Below, piece after piece: positions 13,301 to 27,190 of a stretch of DNA of 64,000 nucleotides; the first letter of the stretch is position 1; each line of letters starts with the position of its first letter. The stretch lies in the NCBI GenBank assembly GCA_026182355.1, contig JAPFBL010000003.1, forward strand, positions 2,111,001 to 2,175,000, in the 5' to 3' direction. The notes beneath the pieces are model-generated. The model saw only the letters and a program-made list of their open reading frames with translations. It was not told the origin of the DNA and made no database searches. A program made the position numbers and the translations under genes. This stretch comes from Hermatobates lingyangjiaoensis. Taxonomy: Eukaryota > Arthropoda > Insecta > Hemiptera > Hermatobatidae.

Positions 13301-13587
13301 AAGTGACTTTCCCATCATGCATAATTCTTCCCAATACAATAGGGATCTTCGTCTAAATGGGGCCCATTTTTGTGTAAAATATCAACTTGATCCATCAAAG
13401 ATTCTGGACCGTAGCGTGGTAACAAGCAATGCTAACACACGCACCCACCCACCCACCCACCCACACACACACAGACATCATCGTAAAAACTTCATAAAAC
13501 GACTTCTGGGACCTCAAAACATGTAATTCCGTCAAAATCTCGAGATTGAATTTTTTCACGATCACTATACTTTACTTATAGTAAAGT
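10342..13587 (+). mobile_element. Nested pair of 1.62 kb transposon copies (outer copy)
   Basis: The outer copy runs 10342-11246 and resumes at 12869-13587, together about 1,624 bases. It begins TCTGGAGTGGCCTACACT and ends with a hairpin, ACTTTACTTATAGTAAAGT. The same start-to-end unit stands alone at 35463-37115. Near the right end is a CCCA/CACA-rich minisatellite (about 13440-13470). No transposase, reverse transcriptase or other long frame is present, so the family is non-autonomous. The end hairpin recalls Helitrons, but the usual CTRR terminus is not visible. Both flanks of each copy are A-rich, so poly(A) may be the target. It lies in the last intron of PKA-RI. Confidence 0.85.
11247..12868 (-). 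mobile_element. Inner full-length transposon copy, inverted inside its sibling
   Basis: This segment is the reverse complement of a complete family member, starting with ACTTTACTATAAGTAAAGT at 11247 and ending with AGTGTAGGCCACTCCAGA at 12868. Its length of 1,622 bases matches the outer copy (1,624). It sits in the T-tract that joins the two halves of the outer copy: CATGATTTTT is on the left and a run of ten T then ATGAATTGC on the right. The result is a four-part arrangement in which 10342-11246 pairs with 11965-12868, and 11247-11960 pairs with 12869-13587. Arms differ by scattered substitutions and small indels. Confidence 0.85.
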
Positions 13588-14039
13588 AAAAAATTGAATT
13601 GGCCTAAACTCAACTTTTCTACAAGCAAGCATAATATCAAATCCATTTTAGTTTTAATTCCATTTAGTATTAGTTATTTTAATCTAGGTATACTACAGAC
13701 GTAATATTAAACTCCCCGTTAAAATATTATCAAACTTAAATCCACATAATGAGTTCATTTGTCCTAATGTGTCTGCACATTTTATTAGTTATAGCAAACT
13801 TGAAATTACTGATCTAGATTGAATAATCTGACACATTACTATAGATGTATCACATTATGAGAGCCTGAGTCGCATCGGGCGCAGTGCGACCATACAGGTC
13901 TTATTGTGCTTTCCCTTTTTGTTTCTAAAGTTAACATTAGATTTCAAGTAACCTTTTGAACTTTATAACTGTCCCTGGAGAAGTATCTCTCACCTTCACG
14001 TATTCCAAGGATTAAGCATGATTTAGAAAAAAACATTAC
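13588..14039. other. Intronic, fragment of the 1.6 kb family start
   Basis: GGCCTAAACTCAACTTTTCTAC at 13600-13621 resembles the left terminus of the 1.6 kb family, so an older copy may begin here. The rest is unassigned. Confidence 0.3.
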
Positions 14040-14660
14040 CCTCTTAAAGTTGCCTCAAATTCACGTAGAATGGATACAAAGGTTTCTCCATCTTACAGAG
14101 AGCTTCTCCATTTTTCCTATGATGTTAATTTCATCATGCTAAGATGGTATAGTCCAGTTAGATATTCCATAGATATTTTTAAATCTTTCCTTTCAATATT
14201 TATAATTTTGTTGACTAGTTTAAGTTTAGTTAGAATAAGTTGTTTCAACACATTATATCTGCTTTCTTCTTCATCCATTCATACTCGTAATTAAAAAACC
14301 CTTGAGAAGCTAGGGTTATATTATTAATTTTTGACCTGTCGGTGTACCAGACAAGAGGCTCTTTCCTAAAATCAAGAACTTCTAATCTAAAGGATCATTT
14401 CTGATCACTTCTTCGCCTTTTCTGTTTTACAACTGATGCAGATATGATACTGTTGATTTCATCAAAACAATAATAATAATTTTGAAGGAGCAAACATGTA
14501 GATTTAGGATTAAGGTTCAATATTCCACTAAAAGAATCTATTATAGCAGAACATTTATTTTTAAAGTTTCTTACAGATACCTTAGATCTGTATCTGTTAC
14601 ATACCTTTTCCAGTTTAATCATTCATCTAAAGAAAGTTCAAGTTTTTTACCTCTGAGAGT
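14040..14660 (-). pseudogene. Non-LTR retrotransposon RNase H remnant
   Basis: On the minus strand, about 14360-14315 reads PLVWYTDRSKINN. This matches the catalytic-entry motif YTDGSK of the RNase H domain found in several non-LTR clades. The same wording, YTDGSKINN, occurs at 61724-61750 beside a recognisable reverse transcriptase piece, so both are probably one family. The surrounding frames are broken by stops and frameshifts. Boundaries are approximate and the rest of the element could not be traced. Confidence 0.45.
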
Positions 14661-15654
14661 TCTAGTTTAGTATTTTTAATGAAGAGGTATTTGAGACTAC
14701 TTTCTTTCCTCTTGGGGAAGATATAAGGACAATATTAGCTAGCTTTATATCCAAACCGATCTCATTTACCCATTTTTCACTAATTTAGAGTAAATGTTGC
14801 AAAAGCTCCTTTTGACGTAAAAACCAAAGTTTCTATCTGTAGTAACATTAGAAGTTTTTGGTAAATAAGCAACTTCATAAGGGACAACAGACCTATTTGA
14901 ATTACAAATCAACAGGTTAGTTCCAAAACTTTAGCTAACTAAATGGACAAATTCTAACGTCTTAAAGGATCACTCTGGGTTGATTCTTGAATATTGAAGG
15001 AGCTTTTTTGATAACATACTTTAGAATCCAGTAAATCAGATCATATATATAGATGTTATAATATATAAGATGTTATTTTCATAATAATATATGCTTGAGA
15101 CATTTTAAAGATAAATGCTTTAAATTTATGAGGATGTTCTCAAAATTGGTGAGCAAAAGTGAAATGTCTGATAATAAAAGTCCTAAAAAAGTCTTTATTC
15201 CTTTCTCATGATTATAAAAGCAGGGATTAAAAGACTTCTTTATTGAAAATACTAAACTAGAACTCCCAGAGGCACTAAATACTTTGAGATGAAAAACTTC
15301 TGTAATTTCAACTAAAAAGCTTTCATCCTCTCAAAGGTTCCTATTTTTGAGTATAATTTCATTATGATTTGTCAAATGTTGCCACCTGCATCGTTTCCAC
15401 ATGCTCGTAAATCAAGCAAGTAAGAAATTGCACATTTGATTATATAACTGACCTCTCTAGTTATTGATAAATTATGAACTTTTTTTTATTTAATTCTACT
15501 GTAAGTTGCATAATAGTCCTAAAGTTTCAACAATCTAGAGTTAGTAGTTCAGGAAAAGAAAATGTTGTATAAAATCACATATTGAACAAAAAAGTAACTT
15601 TCACATAATTTAATAGTGCTCCACATAATGTAATAAATAGGAGTTCCCACGATA

Positions 15655-15875
15655 CCCATAATTTTTGGGTAAATTAAGAATTCGATCCATCAAACAGTGC
15701 GACCTTTAGTGGACCCACAAACTTTGGGATGCATACCTTCCTACCGACACACACAGAGAAACACCAACGAAAAAACGTTAAAAAAGAATTTTGTGAACCA
15801 TAAAACATGTAGTCTGTCAAAACCTTAAGAACAAAGTTTTCACAATCGCAAACTTTAATTAAAGTACTGTTATCT
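15655..15875 (+). mobile_element. Diverged right end of the 1.6 kb family
   Basis: The order of motifs (GATCCATCAAACAGTG, CACACACAGAGAAACACC, AAACATGTAGTCTGTCAAAACC, CACAATCGCAAACTTTA) follows the right third of the clean copy at 36910-37105. Extensive decay marks it as an old insertion. Confidence 0.5.
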
Positions 15876-17913
<2,038 letters not shown>

Positions 17914-18117
17914 CGAAATAGTCGGAGGGTCCGAGTCTACCAACTTCGGTGGGCTGCTCCCCATCACCTCTGGTCTGCAACACTAGGGCTGTGCCCTCGA
18001 CGATGATGTAGAAATCATCTCCCTTGTCTCCCTGCTTCACGATGGTCTCACCGTCCTCAAACGACACCGGTTCAAGAGCGTCAGCGACTGTCAACCTCTC
18101 CCACTTGTCCAGATTCT
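17914..18117 (-). CDS. Pka-R1: PKA-RI exon 5: start of cAMP-binding domain B
   Basis: The acceptor is TTTGCAG and the donor is GTACCA. Two bases complete Glu, then 67 codons begin [19 protein letters not shown] and pass through [19 protein letters not shown] to GRLGPSDYF plus one base. This covers the helix linking domains A and B and the first strands of the domain B beta barrel. The family's conserved GDxGDxFYII motif is intact. ENLDKWERL replaces the more usual ESLDKWERL. The exon is markedly richer in GC than the introns. Phase 2 entry and phase 1 exit agree with its neighbours. Confidence 0.96.
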
Positions 18118-19995
18118 CTGCAAAGCATTTTCGTAATTACTTTCCACAAAGGGAACAACAAATAGGAGGATAGGGTTAACATTTACTAAATATGTAGTAT
18201 ATTTAGTAGTAATAGGGAAAATACACAAGTAGCATTTAACTAGACCAGAAATATAACCTTTTCTATAGTCCTGCGTACCAGTAGTAATAATACTGTTCAT
18301 TGACAACCAATACACTTGACATTACCTACATGAACCCCTTGCTGCAGACCTGCCTACCAGCACTAATAGTTGGTAGGACTGTTTCTTGCCATCAATCCAT
18401 TAATAAATACACCCTTTACCTCAATCCTGAGTATCAATACCAATACCTAGCTGGAGTGTTTATTAACATACAACCAATTCACCGATAAGTCTTTACCCTA
18501 GTCCTGCAGAGTAATAATATAGTGAGATGGGTTCATTACTAACATCCAACCAGTTCACTAATGGACCCTTTGTCCCATTTTTACCGAGTTTATTAATATT
18601 AGAATGGGCTGTTCTTTGGGTTTCACTCAACTTAAAAATACACTATCGTTCCCCCAATAGTATTCATAGTGGATGGATGGGTTGTTCATTAACATCCAAC
18701 TATTTCACAAGTAGACCATTTGCCTTAGTCCTGCCGAATAGTTGGCCATGTTGTTTATAGACACCCAACAACACCCCTTGCCATTCAGATGCCGAAGGAA
18801 GGGGATAATGCTTCCTTCAATAAGAGTTAAAGGTGATAGCACTTAACTTTTAAAATAAAATTGATCGGTATTTATTAAAACTGAAATCGACGTTTGACAG
18901 AACAGCTCTGGACAGTTCTATTATACCTGTGTGCAACAAAAATTAAAATTGTTAAAGTAGATTATTGAGGAATATGACTGACAATTAAACAACTACAGTT
19001 TTGTTAATATTAAAGGTAATTTAAACCCCGTAATTCTAAATTACATTTTAATAAATGTAATATAAGTACCTAAAACATATAGAATAAGAATTAAATTTCG
19101 AAAAGAAAATTATAACGATTTAAATGTTTAAGTCAAATCATATAGCAAAATATTGTAAACCTAATGTTAAATATAAAATAAATCACGACTTTATAAAATA
19201 AAATAAAATAAAGCATGCTACTACTTCATGTTACCTTTAGTTATATCAAATTTGATGATCCCGCAAACAATAGAAAGTCTATAATTTGCAATGTCAAATA
19301 TAAAGGAGTATTATTCCAGAAAATGATGGTGAGACTAATGTCTGACGTCTAATGATTGCCTTGAAAACCTTAATCTGCAGAGCGCTGTATACACACAATC
19401 GGGATCAGAAGGTATCTAAGAAAGTCAATTGAACTAATGAGAAGTGTATATATTTATCAGCCCAGGATTATTGACTGTTAAAGATATGAAAGGATACAGC
19501 AATTTAGTGGATTAGCATAACTCTAATGAAAGGAATGCTCAGAAGAAATGACTGATCTTACCAATAAGACCATGATTTCTCATCAGCAATAACCAATCTT
19601 CTCTATATCCTAAACCATTTTTTTCATACACCCACCCTCACTCTTCTCAAACCCTTTAAAAAGTACTTCTACTCGATCAAAACTCTTTCACCGCCTTCAC
19701 TAGTAAGGAGGTGGGCACAATTCTATGACGTTCACGTCGTACTTCTTAATACATTTATTTCATCTTAAGTTCATCAATTGCAATAAAATGTATAGTAGAT
19801 TCCAACTGAAGAAGAACACTAAAAAATGCTAGCCAAATAAGAAAAAGGTTTGTTAAATTGATTGAATTTGAGAAAAGTTTAAATCAATCAATACTTTTCT
19901 TGTAAATATGTTACAATGAAAATAATTTTACTATCCTTACGCAATTTATTCCTAAATCATCTACTAATCTAGAAAAAATGTTGTTTTGGATTTAC
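18118..19995. other. PKA-RI intron 4 with an internal imperfect tandem repeat
   Basis: At 18290-18770 variants of TTCATTAACATCCAACCAATTCAC, followed by TTTGCCTTAGTCCTGC, recur about four or five times (for example 18467, 18535 and 18691). This is a degenerate tandem array with a unit of several tens of bases to about 150. The rest is AT-rich and unassigned. Confidence 0.5.
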
Positions 19996-20215
19996 CCAAG
20001 ATGGAGACTCTGGACAGAAAGCCTTCATACATCTTTCTCTTCCTGATGGTGGAACCCATGAGAATCCTCCTGTAGGAGTCTCTGTCTATACCCCAGAGCT
20101 TGACGTCCGTCTTGGCTTTCACTGTGGCGGCCCTTGGAGTGCCATAGATGAGGGCCAGCTCGCCGAAACTGCCTCCCTCCCCTATTGTAGTCACCAGCTC
20201 ATTATTCACGTACAC
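19996..20215 (-). CDS. Pka-R1: PKA-RI exon 4: cassette of cAMP site A and A-B linker
   Basis: The acceptor is ACTCCAG and the donor is GTAAAT. There are 73 codons plus one base. It opens [16 protein letters not shown], carries the site A cassette [15 protein letters not shown] with the ribose-binding Glu and phosphate-binding Arg intact, then [20 protein letters not shown], and ends in the helix [16 protein letters not shown]. The Trp in [12 protein letters not shown] is the conserved residue that caps cAMP in site A of RI proteins. MYEGFL replaces the common MYEEFL. Length and order match the family. Confidence 0.97.
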
Positions 20216-21599
20216 CTGGAGTAATATGATTTATTAAAATATCGGTCTATTTAGTCAAGACAACAGTTTACAGCTATGGTCAGACAGATTACCTTACTAG
20301 TTGTACAATTGGGTAATCTAATAATAAATATATTAAAATTTAATATATTCAGCTCATAATTCGTTAAATTTCCCTTTATTGAAGAAATTTTAAAAAAAAT
20401 ATTCAAAAGAAACTTACTATTAGCTAGTTTAAGATTTTATGACAACCAAAAGTAAATCACTGCTTTATAATTTAAAGGAAATGATACCAAAGGATTTACA
20501 AAGTGATAATCTTGTTTACGCTATTAAATTTAACGATTCTGATAAAATGTACAAGGGGAGGCAAGCCGATTTTAATAAGGTTGTTATTATAACTAAACAG
20601 ATAAAGAACAAAACGAATAAAAAAGAAAAACACTTGAAATGTTATTTATTAAAAAGATGAAATCTCTCTTGATGGCATATCTGGAATATAAATTGTGTTT
20701 ATTCAAGTGTATTGAGTTCCCCAGAGTTTTAGTGATTTCCTTCCTTGTTACTGCCCTGTGTATCACCTCTGAATGTTTGTTTTTAACGATCACTACATTG
20801 GATGGAATACGTCTGAGTGATCAATTCGTTATACAAAATCTTATTTCTCTCGTAAGGTAATTAGATTAGTTTTTTCCAGTTCTACATATTTCTACTTTTG
20901 TTAAGTTCGTCTAACTGTTTTCTAGAAAGCACTTGCCATTTTAATTATATAGTTACATATAGTGTCTTTATTCTCCATATGGTGATTTCTATGATTACAT
21001 ATTACATATGGTGCATTTTAATGTAAGTAAATTCTTATTTTATCTCATTCAGTAGACTTATGAAGAAGATTTTGATTAAAAGCCAATACGTTGAATTTAG
21101 AGTTCAAATTCAAGTTGGAAAAACTCCCTCAACACGATTCATTTGTTTCATTTCTATATATAAACATCAAAATAAAATATAGTATATATCCGACTGGACT
21201 ATAAATATAGTAACATGAAAATAAGAATACAAACAGTTACAAATAAAGTTCACTGCTATATTTGAGCATCCCCGTTTTCAGGTAGCACAGGACTGCTCGA
21301 GTGGCAGCAACCAACTGATTCAAAGTATCCAAAACCTCAAACACGAACTATAGTATGATAACACTGGTCACCTTAGGTAAGAGGGGTAAAAAGGAACTAC
21401 ATAGGAACAAAGATTAAAAAATAAAAAAAACTAGACAAATAAAGAGTAAACCAATTAGTTAAATAAAGACAAGAAAAATTAACAGAAACAGGAAAGAAGA
21501 AAAAAAATAGAGTGCAAAAATAATCATATATAAAAAAATTATTATTTTATAAATAAAAAAATATATATAAACAATAAAAATAATAGATTAAATTAAGAA
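20216..21599. other. PKA-RI intron 3, downstream part
   Basis: AT-rich and A-rich (21400-21600) intron with no recognisable coding family. Confidence 0.4.
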
Positions 21600-22260
21600 A
21601 TAACAAATTAAGAGTAGAGATTGAGACCAGAAAGAGAGATAGCGCCAAGAAGACAAATAGGTGCCTCTGTGAATCTCTTAAAGTTACAGAGCCAAGAATT
21701 TAATTGAGAATTTGAACACGGAAACAGTTATTAAAACGAAGATCAAGAGAATTAACATGGATGTTTCGCTGACCAACGAAAGCTCTATAACAACTCATAA
21801 GCAGGTTCACTTTAGTGGAAGCAAGACTAACGTAAAAAGTATCACACCGTGTACAGTTCAAACGGTAGATGTAGGTAATATTGGTAGGTAATATTACTAG
21901 AGAGAAGTAAAAGAAAGATTAGGGTTAACAATGAGCCAGGTTTAACAACGTCGATGACTATTTTTTCACCAATTCCATCATTCCCTTACTAGCCAAGGAT
22001 TCAAACATGAATGATACCCACAAAGTTAGGTGGTTTACATTTATGTAATAGAAGGGAGTTCACTAAAAATAGATGAAGTGGAAGGAGAAGATGAATGGAA
22101 AGAGCACAACTCTTTCACATTGTCAATACAAAAAAATGGAAATGGAAAAGAGAGAGCGGTGATATAATTCAGAAGATTCGATAAGACTTTGGATTAATCT
22201 AAGGGGTTAGCTAGGTTCTGTAAAATTATCATGTCTTAATGTGGTGAATACCATATCTGA
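21600..22260 (-). pseudogene. Decayed PLE endonuclease C-terminus
   Basis: On the minus strand, about 21865-21700 reads YRLNCTRCDTFYVSLASTK and, after a gap, SCYRAFVGQ. This corresponds to the GIY-YIG nuclease domain that ends Penelope-like element proteins, as in FYVGQASTKLSLRMNNHRA of the better copy at 56.9 kb. The catalytic GIY/YVG pattern and the Arg-His region are damaged, and stops follow (VQILN then TAA). This is a different copy from the fragment at 22277-22804, because both contain the same part of the nuclease. Confidence 0.55.
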
Positions 22261-22276
22261 TCTGGCACCAAGGAGG

Positions 22277-23064
22277 TTAACGCCTGCTTCTTCTGATGGT
22301 CCTAAGGCAAGACGGTAGTTGGGAAGAGGACTCCGGATAATGATTTGAACCTAGAAGCAGTAACGAACACAGAGGCTGTGAGGGTACAGATGGAACTGCT
22401 GCTGCGATGAACATCGTAGCCCTATGACGGTTCATACGAAAAGCCAGCTTAAGTGACACGAAACCGACACAAAAAGAATCACACTGAGTCCAGTGTCCAA
22501 TCCAGTGTAAGTCCAGTCCAATCGATAAACTCCGTTGCATGGGCAGAATTAAGGTTGAAAAGGGAAGCAAAGGAAGAACTAGGGTTAATAATACTAGTTG
22601 GACAGCTATGATGTTTACATCGTTCCACTGCCTTAATAGCAAAAAGAGGCTTGCATCAGATATTGGAAAACATTTTACACAGGTCGGGAAACTTTTGAAT
22701 AGAAATTGACGAGAGCTCTTAGAGTCAGAGAAAATGGAAGATGAAAAAGAAAAAGACAAAAAAGGAAAAAGAGTACTTGATGACAGGGCCAAACATATGA
22801 GCACCCGACTAAAGTAGTAAAGAGTAACAGAGAATCATTTCAATTCATGCTGGTCATAGACCGACAAGGTATCTTATCAGGTAAACACAACTTTCGTAAA
22901 AAAGAAGGGATACGGTAAGACAATTTGTTCTTTAAAGGTTCAGTTAAATCTACGGTTTGTAATATTAACATGCAGACAGTCAGGGATATAGATGTAGCTT
23001 TCTTAATATGTGGAGAATAGCAACTATTATAACTAAGACATTGATGAGGATTGGTAGGCTTCAA
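22277..23064 (-). pseudogene. Decayed PLE: thumb-to-endonuclease segment
   Basis: Two broken frames lie in order on the minus strand. The first (23064-22840) contains KPTNPHQCLSYNSC and SPHIKKATSISL. It resembles the region after the reverse transcriptase palm in PLE proteins and parallels LHFNSCHPPNNKKSIP of the copy ending at 56741. The second (22804-22277, an open run of 175 codons) contains CDSFCVGFVSLKLAFRMNRH near residue 107, which is the GIY-YIG nuclease with YVG changed to CVG. The first half of that run is low-complexity. The palm motif itself is not present. The fragment lies in PKA-RI intron 3 in the same orientation as the gene. Confidence 0.6.
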
Positions 23065-23318
23065 ATGGAAGTGGTGATGTGACCATTTTCTGTTCTGTGT
23101 TCCTGTTTTAAGTACCAGTTTTTAGTAGGTCTAATTGGATCAAATTTCCATATTCGAATGGAATTAATTGGCTGTAGTAATTAATGTGCTCAATGAAAGC
23201 TTAATTTCTCTACCATATCTCCGTTAGACTATCTACAAGTGTTATGACCACCTTTGAGTCAAACGTAATACCACTATAATTACAATAAATAAAACTCATT
23301 ACCATAATATATACGTAC

Positions 23319-23519
23319 CTCGACTTCTCCCTGGTCGATGACGTAAAAGTTATCTCCCTCGTCACCCTGCTGAATGATGGTCTCCCCCGGGAGAAAATTG
23401 ACCGGAAACATGGCGTCGAAGATGTCGGAGCGTTCATTCTCATCCAAATGGACGAAGAGTACATTCTTGGCTATCGCCTTGGCCAGAGCAGCCATCGTCT
23501 TGTAGTCCTTGGGCACCAC
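23319..23519 (-). CDS. Pka-R1: PKA-RI exon 3: start of cAMP-binding domain A
   Basis: The acceptor is TTTCTTAG and the donor is GTACGT. Exactly 67 codons, in phase 0, begin [16 protein letters not shown] and pass through [20 protein letters not shown] and [18 protein letters not shown]. This forms the N3A motif and the first strands of domain A. The conserved [11 protein letters not shown] barrel motif is intact. The previous exon ends in KK and this one begins VVPKDY, reproducing the family sequence [13 protein letters not shown] across the junction. The exon is GC-rich against its introns. Confidence 0.97.
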
Positions 23520-23600
23520 CTAAGAAACAGTTTCTTTTGAAACTCATGCGGCGACTTTTGTCATTAATGCAAATATTGAGTTGTACTGTATATATATCTG

Positions 23601-23639
<39 letters not shown>

Positions 23640-24054
23640 CATAAATAAAAATTTATATTTTCTCTTTATTTACGTTTTATATATATATTTGATAAAGGAG
23701 AGTAACAAATAACATCAAATAGAAAGCACGAAAAAAACAGCCAAGTTTTCGGATAACAGTCATTCAGGACAGACAAGAAACAACAAATGAGAAGAGGATG
23801 ACTGTATGGATACGACATACGTATATAAATAGTGCAACGTGTGTTAAGAAGGTACACAAATAAGGAAAACTAAAGCTTACAATTCCGGTTTCAACCGTCA
23901 TAAAGAGAAGAAATAAAGGTAGATCAAATATTCCAATGAAGAGACGGTTTTTTAGAGTCATTCCTTATTTTTGTACCCCATTCTTATTAAAAAACTGGTT
24001 TTCATTTCCTATCATTTCAAGTACATAAATACACATAAACTAAATATGTGAATA
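23520..24054. repeat. TA microsatellite and degenerate PLE terminal sequences
   Basis: A TA tract of about 35 bases lies at 23603-23637. On the minus strand two degraded terminal motifs follow: CCTGAATGACTGTTATCCGA near 23771-23752 and GACGGTTGAAACCGGAATTG near 23900-23878. Each keeps part of the hairpin-plus-GAAA pattern of the intact copies. I read these as old PLE termini in PKA-RI intron 2. Confidence 0.35.
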
Positions 24055-26222
24055 TAGATATAAATTAAAATACGTGAGGAATTAGGATTTAAAATTTGTG
24101 TGAATTTATATTTTAGATATTAATATGACGAGATGTTCTACTGTAGGCCACTTAACTCCAGTCAGGCATTAGTTAATGAAAGTACCTGACGATCCTGCTG
24201 GTGGCTACATTTATTACGTCGTTGTACTGTAGAAACCATGGTTCGAAGTAACAAAGCCTTCTGGATGAAAAAACTTCGCAGTCGCATAGTATGTGCTTAG
24301 TTGTTATACACCTTTCCTACAGAAGCTAGGTCTCATGATCGATCCTATCTAACTTGTGAATGAGATGCTTCAAAGAGCAGTGGTCCTGTGAATACCCCTC
24401 ATCAAGTATATCCCAACTCGAGAGTCCTTCATCAGTCCAGCTTTTTGAATAGATCAGAAATGTCTTTGATTGGTCGAGAGATCAATCTTTTCACAGCCCC
24501 CTTTAGTGCAGTTTTTGGTATCTCTTCCCATTTCCAGACTTTCACACTATGATGACAAGGGGGATACTAAAAAAAGTATTCAGCCAAATGAACAATTCAA
24601 CTACATCATCCTCCCCAGCTAATCAGTCATCTGGTTACAATTTATGCTAGAGTGTCCAGAAATCAACAAGTGTATATGTTGATTCTTTTACCTTATCTAT
24701 CAACAATAAGTGATATCATACTACACTAAACAATTCAAAAATTTTAAATTTAATGTTTGAATAAAAATTGTACTTATATTAGTATAAATATTTGAATGAA
24801 GTTTAACCTTCACAAAGTTAAGATGATGCAAACATTTTGCTTCTATAACGTATTAACAAGTCAAAGAACACATGGAATTCCATAGACACAATCCTTATCG
24901 AGTGTAAGGATTACCTCAAGCACGTTGGCACTAATTTTTAATTTTTATGTCAGCTGTATCATTCTTAGTGCCCTAGTATGTTACGTACCTCAGACATATT
25001 ATTTTTAAAAGAAATTTAATTTATATATTGTATTTAATCGTATTACCAGACTCACGTATGATGAACTGATTGAATTGGTTAATCACAATGTGGTTACATA
25101 TTATGGTAAAAATGTACTTTGTGGTTTTTAGATTTGGCATTAAGATATGGCAACAAGATTATTAAGATTATAAGATTGTGGAAATAAGATTATGGCATTA
25201 CCTCTTACTTGTAATGTACTTAAAATTATTCCTCTATCTCATTTCACCCAATTCTTATGATTGGTTCACTAAAGTTTAGAAACCTGAAATTTCAGTATGG
25301 TGTTGTGTTGCTTTTGTTACCTTTATAGAAAATAGTAAAGAATACAATTTGATTCATGATAAGAGTTTGTAAGGTATTTCTGTTTCAAGCCCCAAAATTT
25401 TTATTTGTACTATAACCAACCTGTATTAAATTATATTAAAAAATGAAATTTTAACATAATAGGATCAGCCAGTTGAACGAAAAAATACAACAGTTCATAA
25501 CTGGCATGAAGTAACTTTTCCATGTTTCTGTACTACCAAAAAATTACATCGTTTTCTTACCGAGTAGTATAATATATTTCATTTCATTACATCAGTACTT
25601 CAAACGCTGCATCTGATATCACCCAAAAATTTGAGCACTGCCAAATTCAATGAAGTTATCAATCATCAAATATCACAAATTTATTCTAGATATTTCAAAA
25701 AAGCCATAAACTTAAGGCAATTTTGTTTTCAAAACTAGTAGCCAAAATGCACCTGGTAGGCATCTCACTGAGAATACAGTTTTAAACTATATCTGATCCT
25801 TTAACTGGACTTCTGCCATGTACAGGACCATACATTCTACATATTGCACTTCTTTTAGATGTTCTCAGAAAGGAGTAATTCGCTTCTGTCATACACCTCT
25901 CTTCAGAACTGGACATCAATTAGCGTTCCTACTACTAGAAATGACTTATTATATTAAAACATAGTAATACAGGTATATAATACATAAATGACATTAACAA
26001 TATGATGCAGAGACATGTATATTATGTCAATATTATAAAATTTATAATAATTTTAATAATATAAACCTCTTATATTAATAAGAACCAGTCAGGTTCTTTC
26101 AAGAACTAATAATACCCACTGGAGTTAAGTGACCTACAGTAGACTATCTCCTCTTATTAATATCTAAAATATAAATTCACACAAACTTTAAATCCTAATT
26201 CCTAACGTACTTTAATTTATCT
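24055..26222. mobile_element. Foldback element with about 150-base inverted ends
   Basis: The left arm at about 24058-24215 and the right arm at about 26085-26222 are inverted copies. The left reads ATACGTGAGGAATTAGGATT ... TACTGTAGGCCACTTAACTCC. The right carries GGAGTTAAGTGACCTACAGTAG ... AATCCTAATTCCTAACGTA. The two arms differ at about one base in eight, so the insertion is not recent. The 1.85 kb interior has no coding frame I recognise. A non-autonomous DNA transposon is the likely class. No clear target duplication was found. Confidence 0.6.
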
Positions 26223-26689
26223 ACTAAATTAATTTATATTTAAAACCACATTTTATACAATTATTATAAACTACTTCCTGTCAATATTACGTTCTTTGGG
26301 AATATTACTTGCTGCAAATATATTAATGACAATTCGAAAAAATGACTAGAAATTCATTAATTAATTTGAAGACTCCAACTAATACACGTTTATTCCAAGA
26401 GTGACTTGTATTATTAATTAAAAAAAAGTGTCGTTAATCAAGAAATGAACAATTAGTTAAAGAACAGAATTCTTATTTATAAGCCTTATAATGAAATAAT
26501 ATCCATCTCACAACTATAAAAAACAAATTAATTTTTAGTATTTCTATCATTTTCATTTTGTAGACTCATTTTATTTTTCGAAAAAACATTTAATCTTTAT
26601 ATATAAAGCTCGCCAGTTTGTTTGTTTGTTTGTTCATCCATTTCCCGTGGAGATAGAGACCTGAAATTAAAATATATTATTTATTACCT

Positions 26690-27190
26690 GAATAATGTTA
26701 AATAAAAGAAAATTATCACTATATTCCCAAAATTGAAGCCAGGGTAGCAAGTGTCTTGGGTGCTCTCCGATGACAGTAGTGCAAAAATATTATATATAAA
26801 TCTAAATTTGTTTAATTCAATATTTGCGTAGTATAAACACTGGAAATAAACTAAAGCATGGAGCCAGGGTAGCCCACTGGCTTGCGTGCTCCCTGATGAC
26901 AGCACAAAATATTAAAAATAAATGTAACAAAAAATATTTGAATTTAAAATTTGAATAATATTAATATATTTATATTTGGGGAATATTAATATTTGAATAA
27001 TATCAGCTTGCGTGTTCACCGATGACAGTAGTGAACATGTATTATATATAAATGTAACAAAAAAAAATTAATTTAAAATTTGCGAAATATAAACACTGGT
27101 AATAAAATAAAGGCATGGAGCAAGAGTAGCCCAGAGGCTTGCGTGCTTGCTGATGACAGTAGTGCAAATGTATTATAAATAAATACAACA
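26690..27190. repeat. Tandem array of an approximately 140-base unit
   Basis: Variants of GCATGGAGCCAGGGTAGCCC, then GGCTTGCGTGCT, then GATGACAGTAGTGCAAA and an A/T-rich tail occur three to four times (about 26740, 26865, 27010 and 27118). A further inverted copy sits at 28241-28435, making 27085-27285 and 28241-28435 an inverted pair. It is unclassified, possibly the tail of a mobile element. Confidence 0.6.

Noticed and set aside
13317..13526. 69-codon frame with a Thr-His-Pro-rich stretch, and 36902-37093 on minus.
   Set aside because: Both lie over the CACA/CCCA minisatellite of the non-autonomous transposon and are not conserved between copies.
22277..22804. 175-codon open frame, the longest in the window, as a host gene.
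   Set aside because: It has a low-complexity first half, no splice context, and a second half that matches a damaged PLE endonuclease.
24055..27190. CRISPR-like or satellite array.
   Set aside because: Repeat units are few, diverged, long and not regularly spaced, in a eukaryotic intron.
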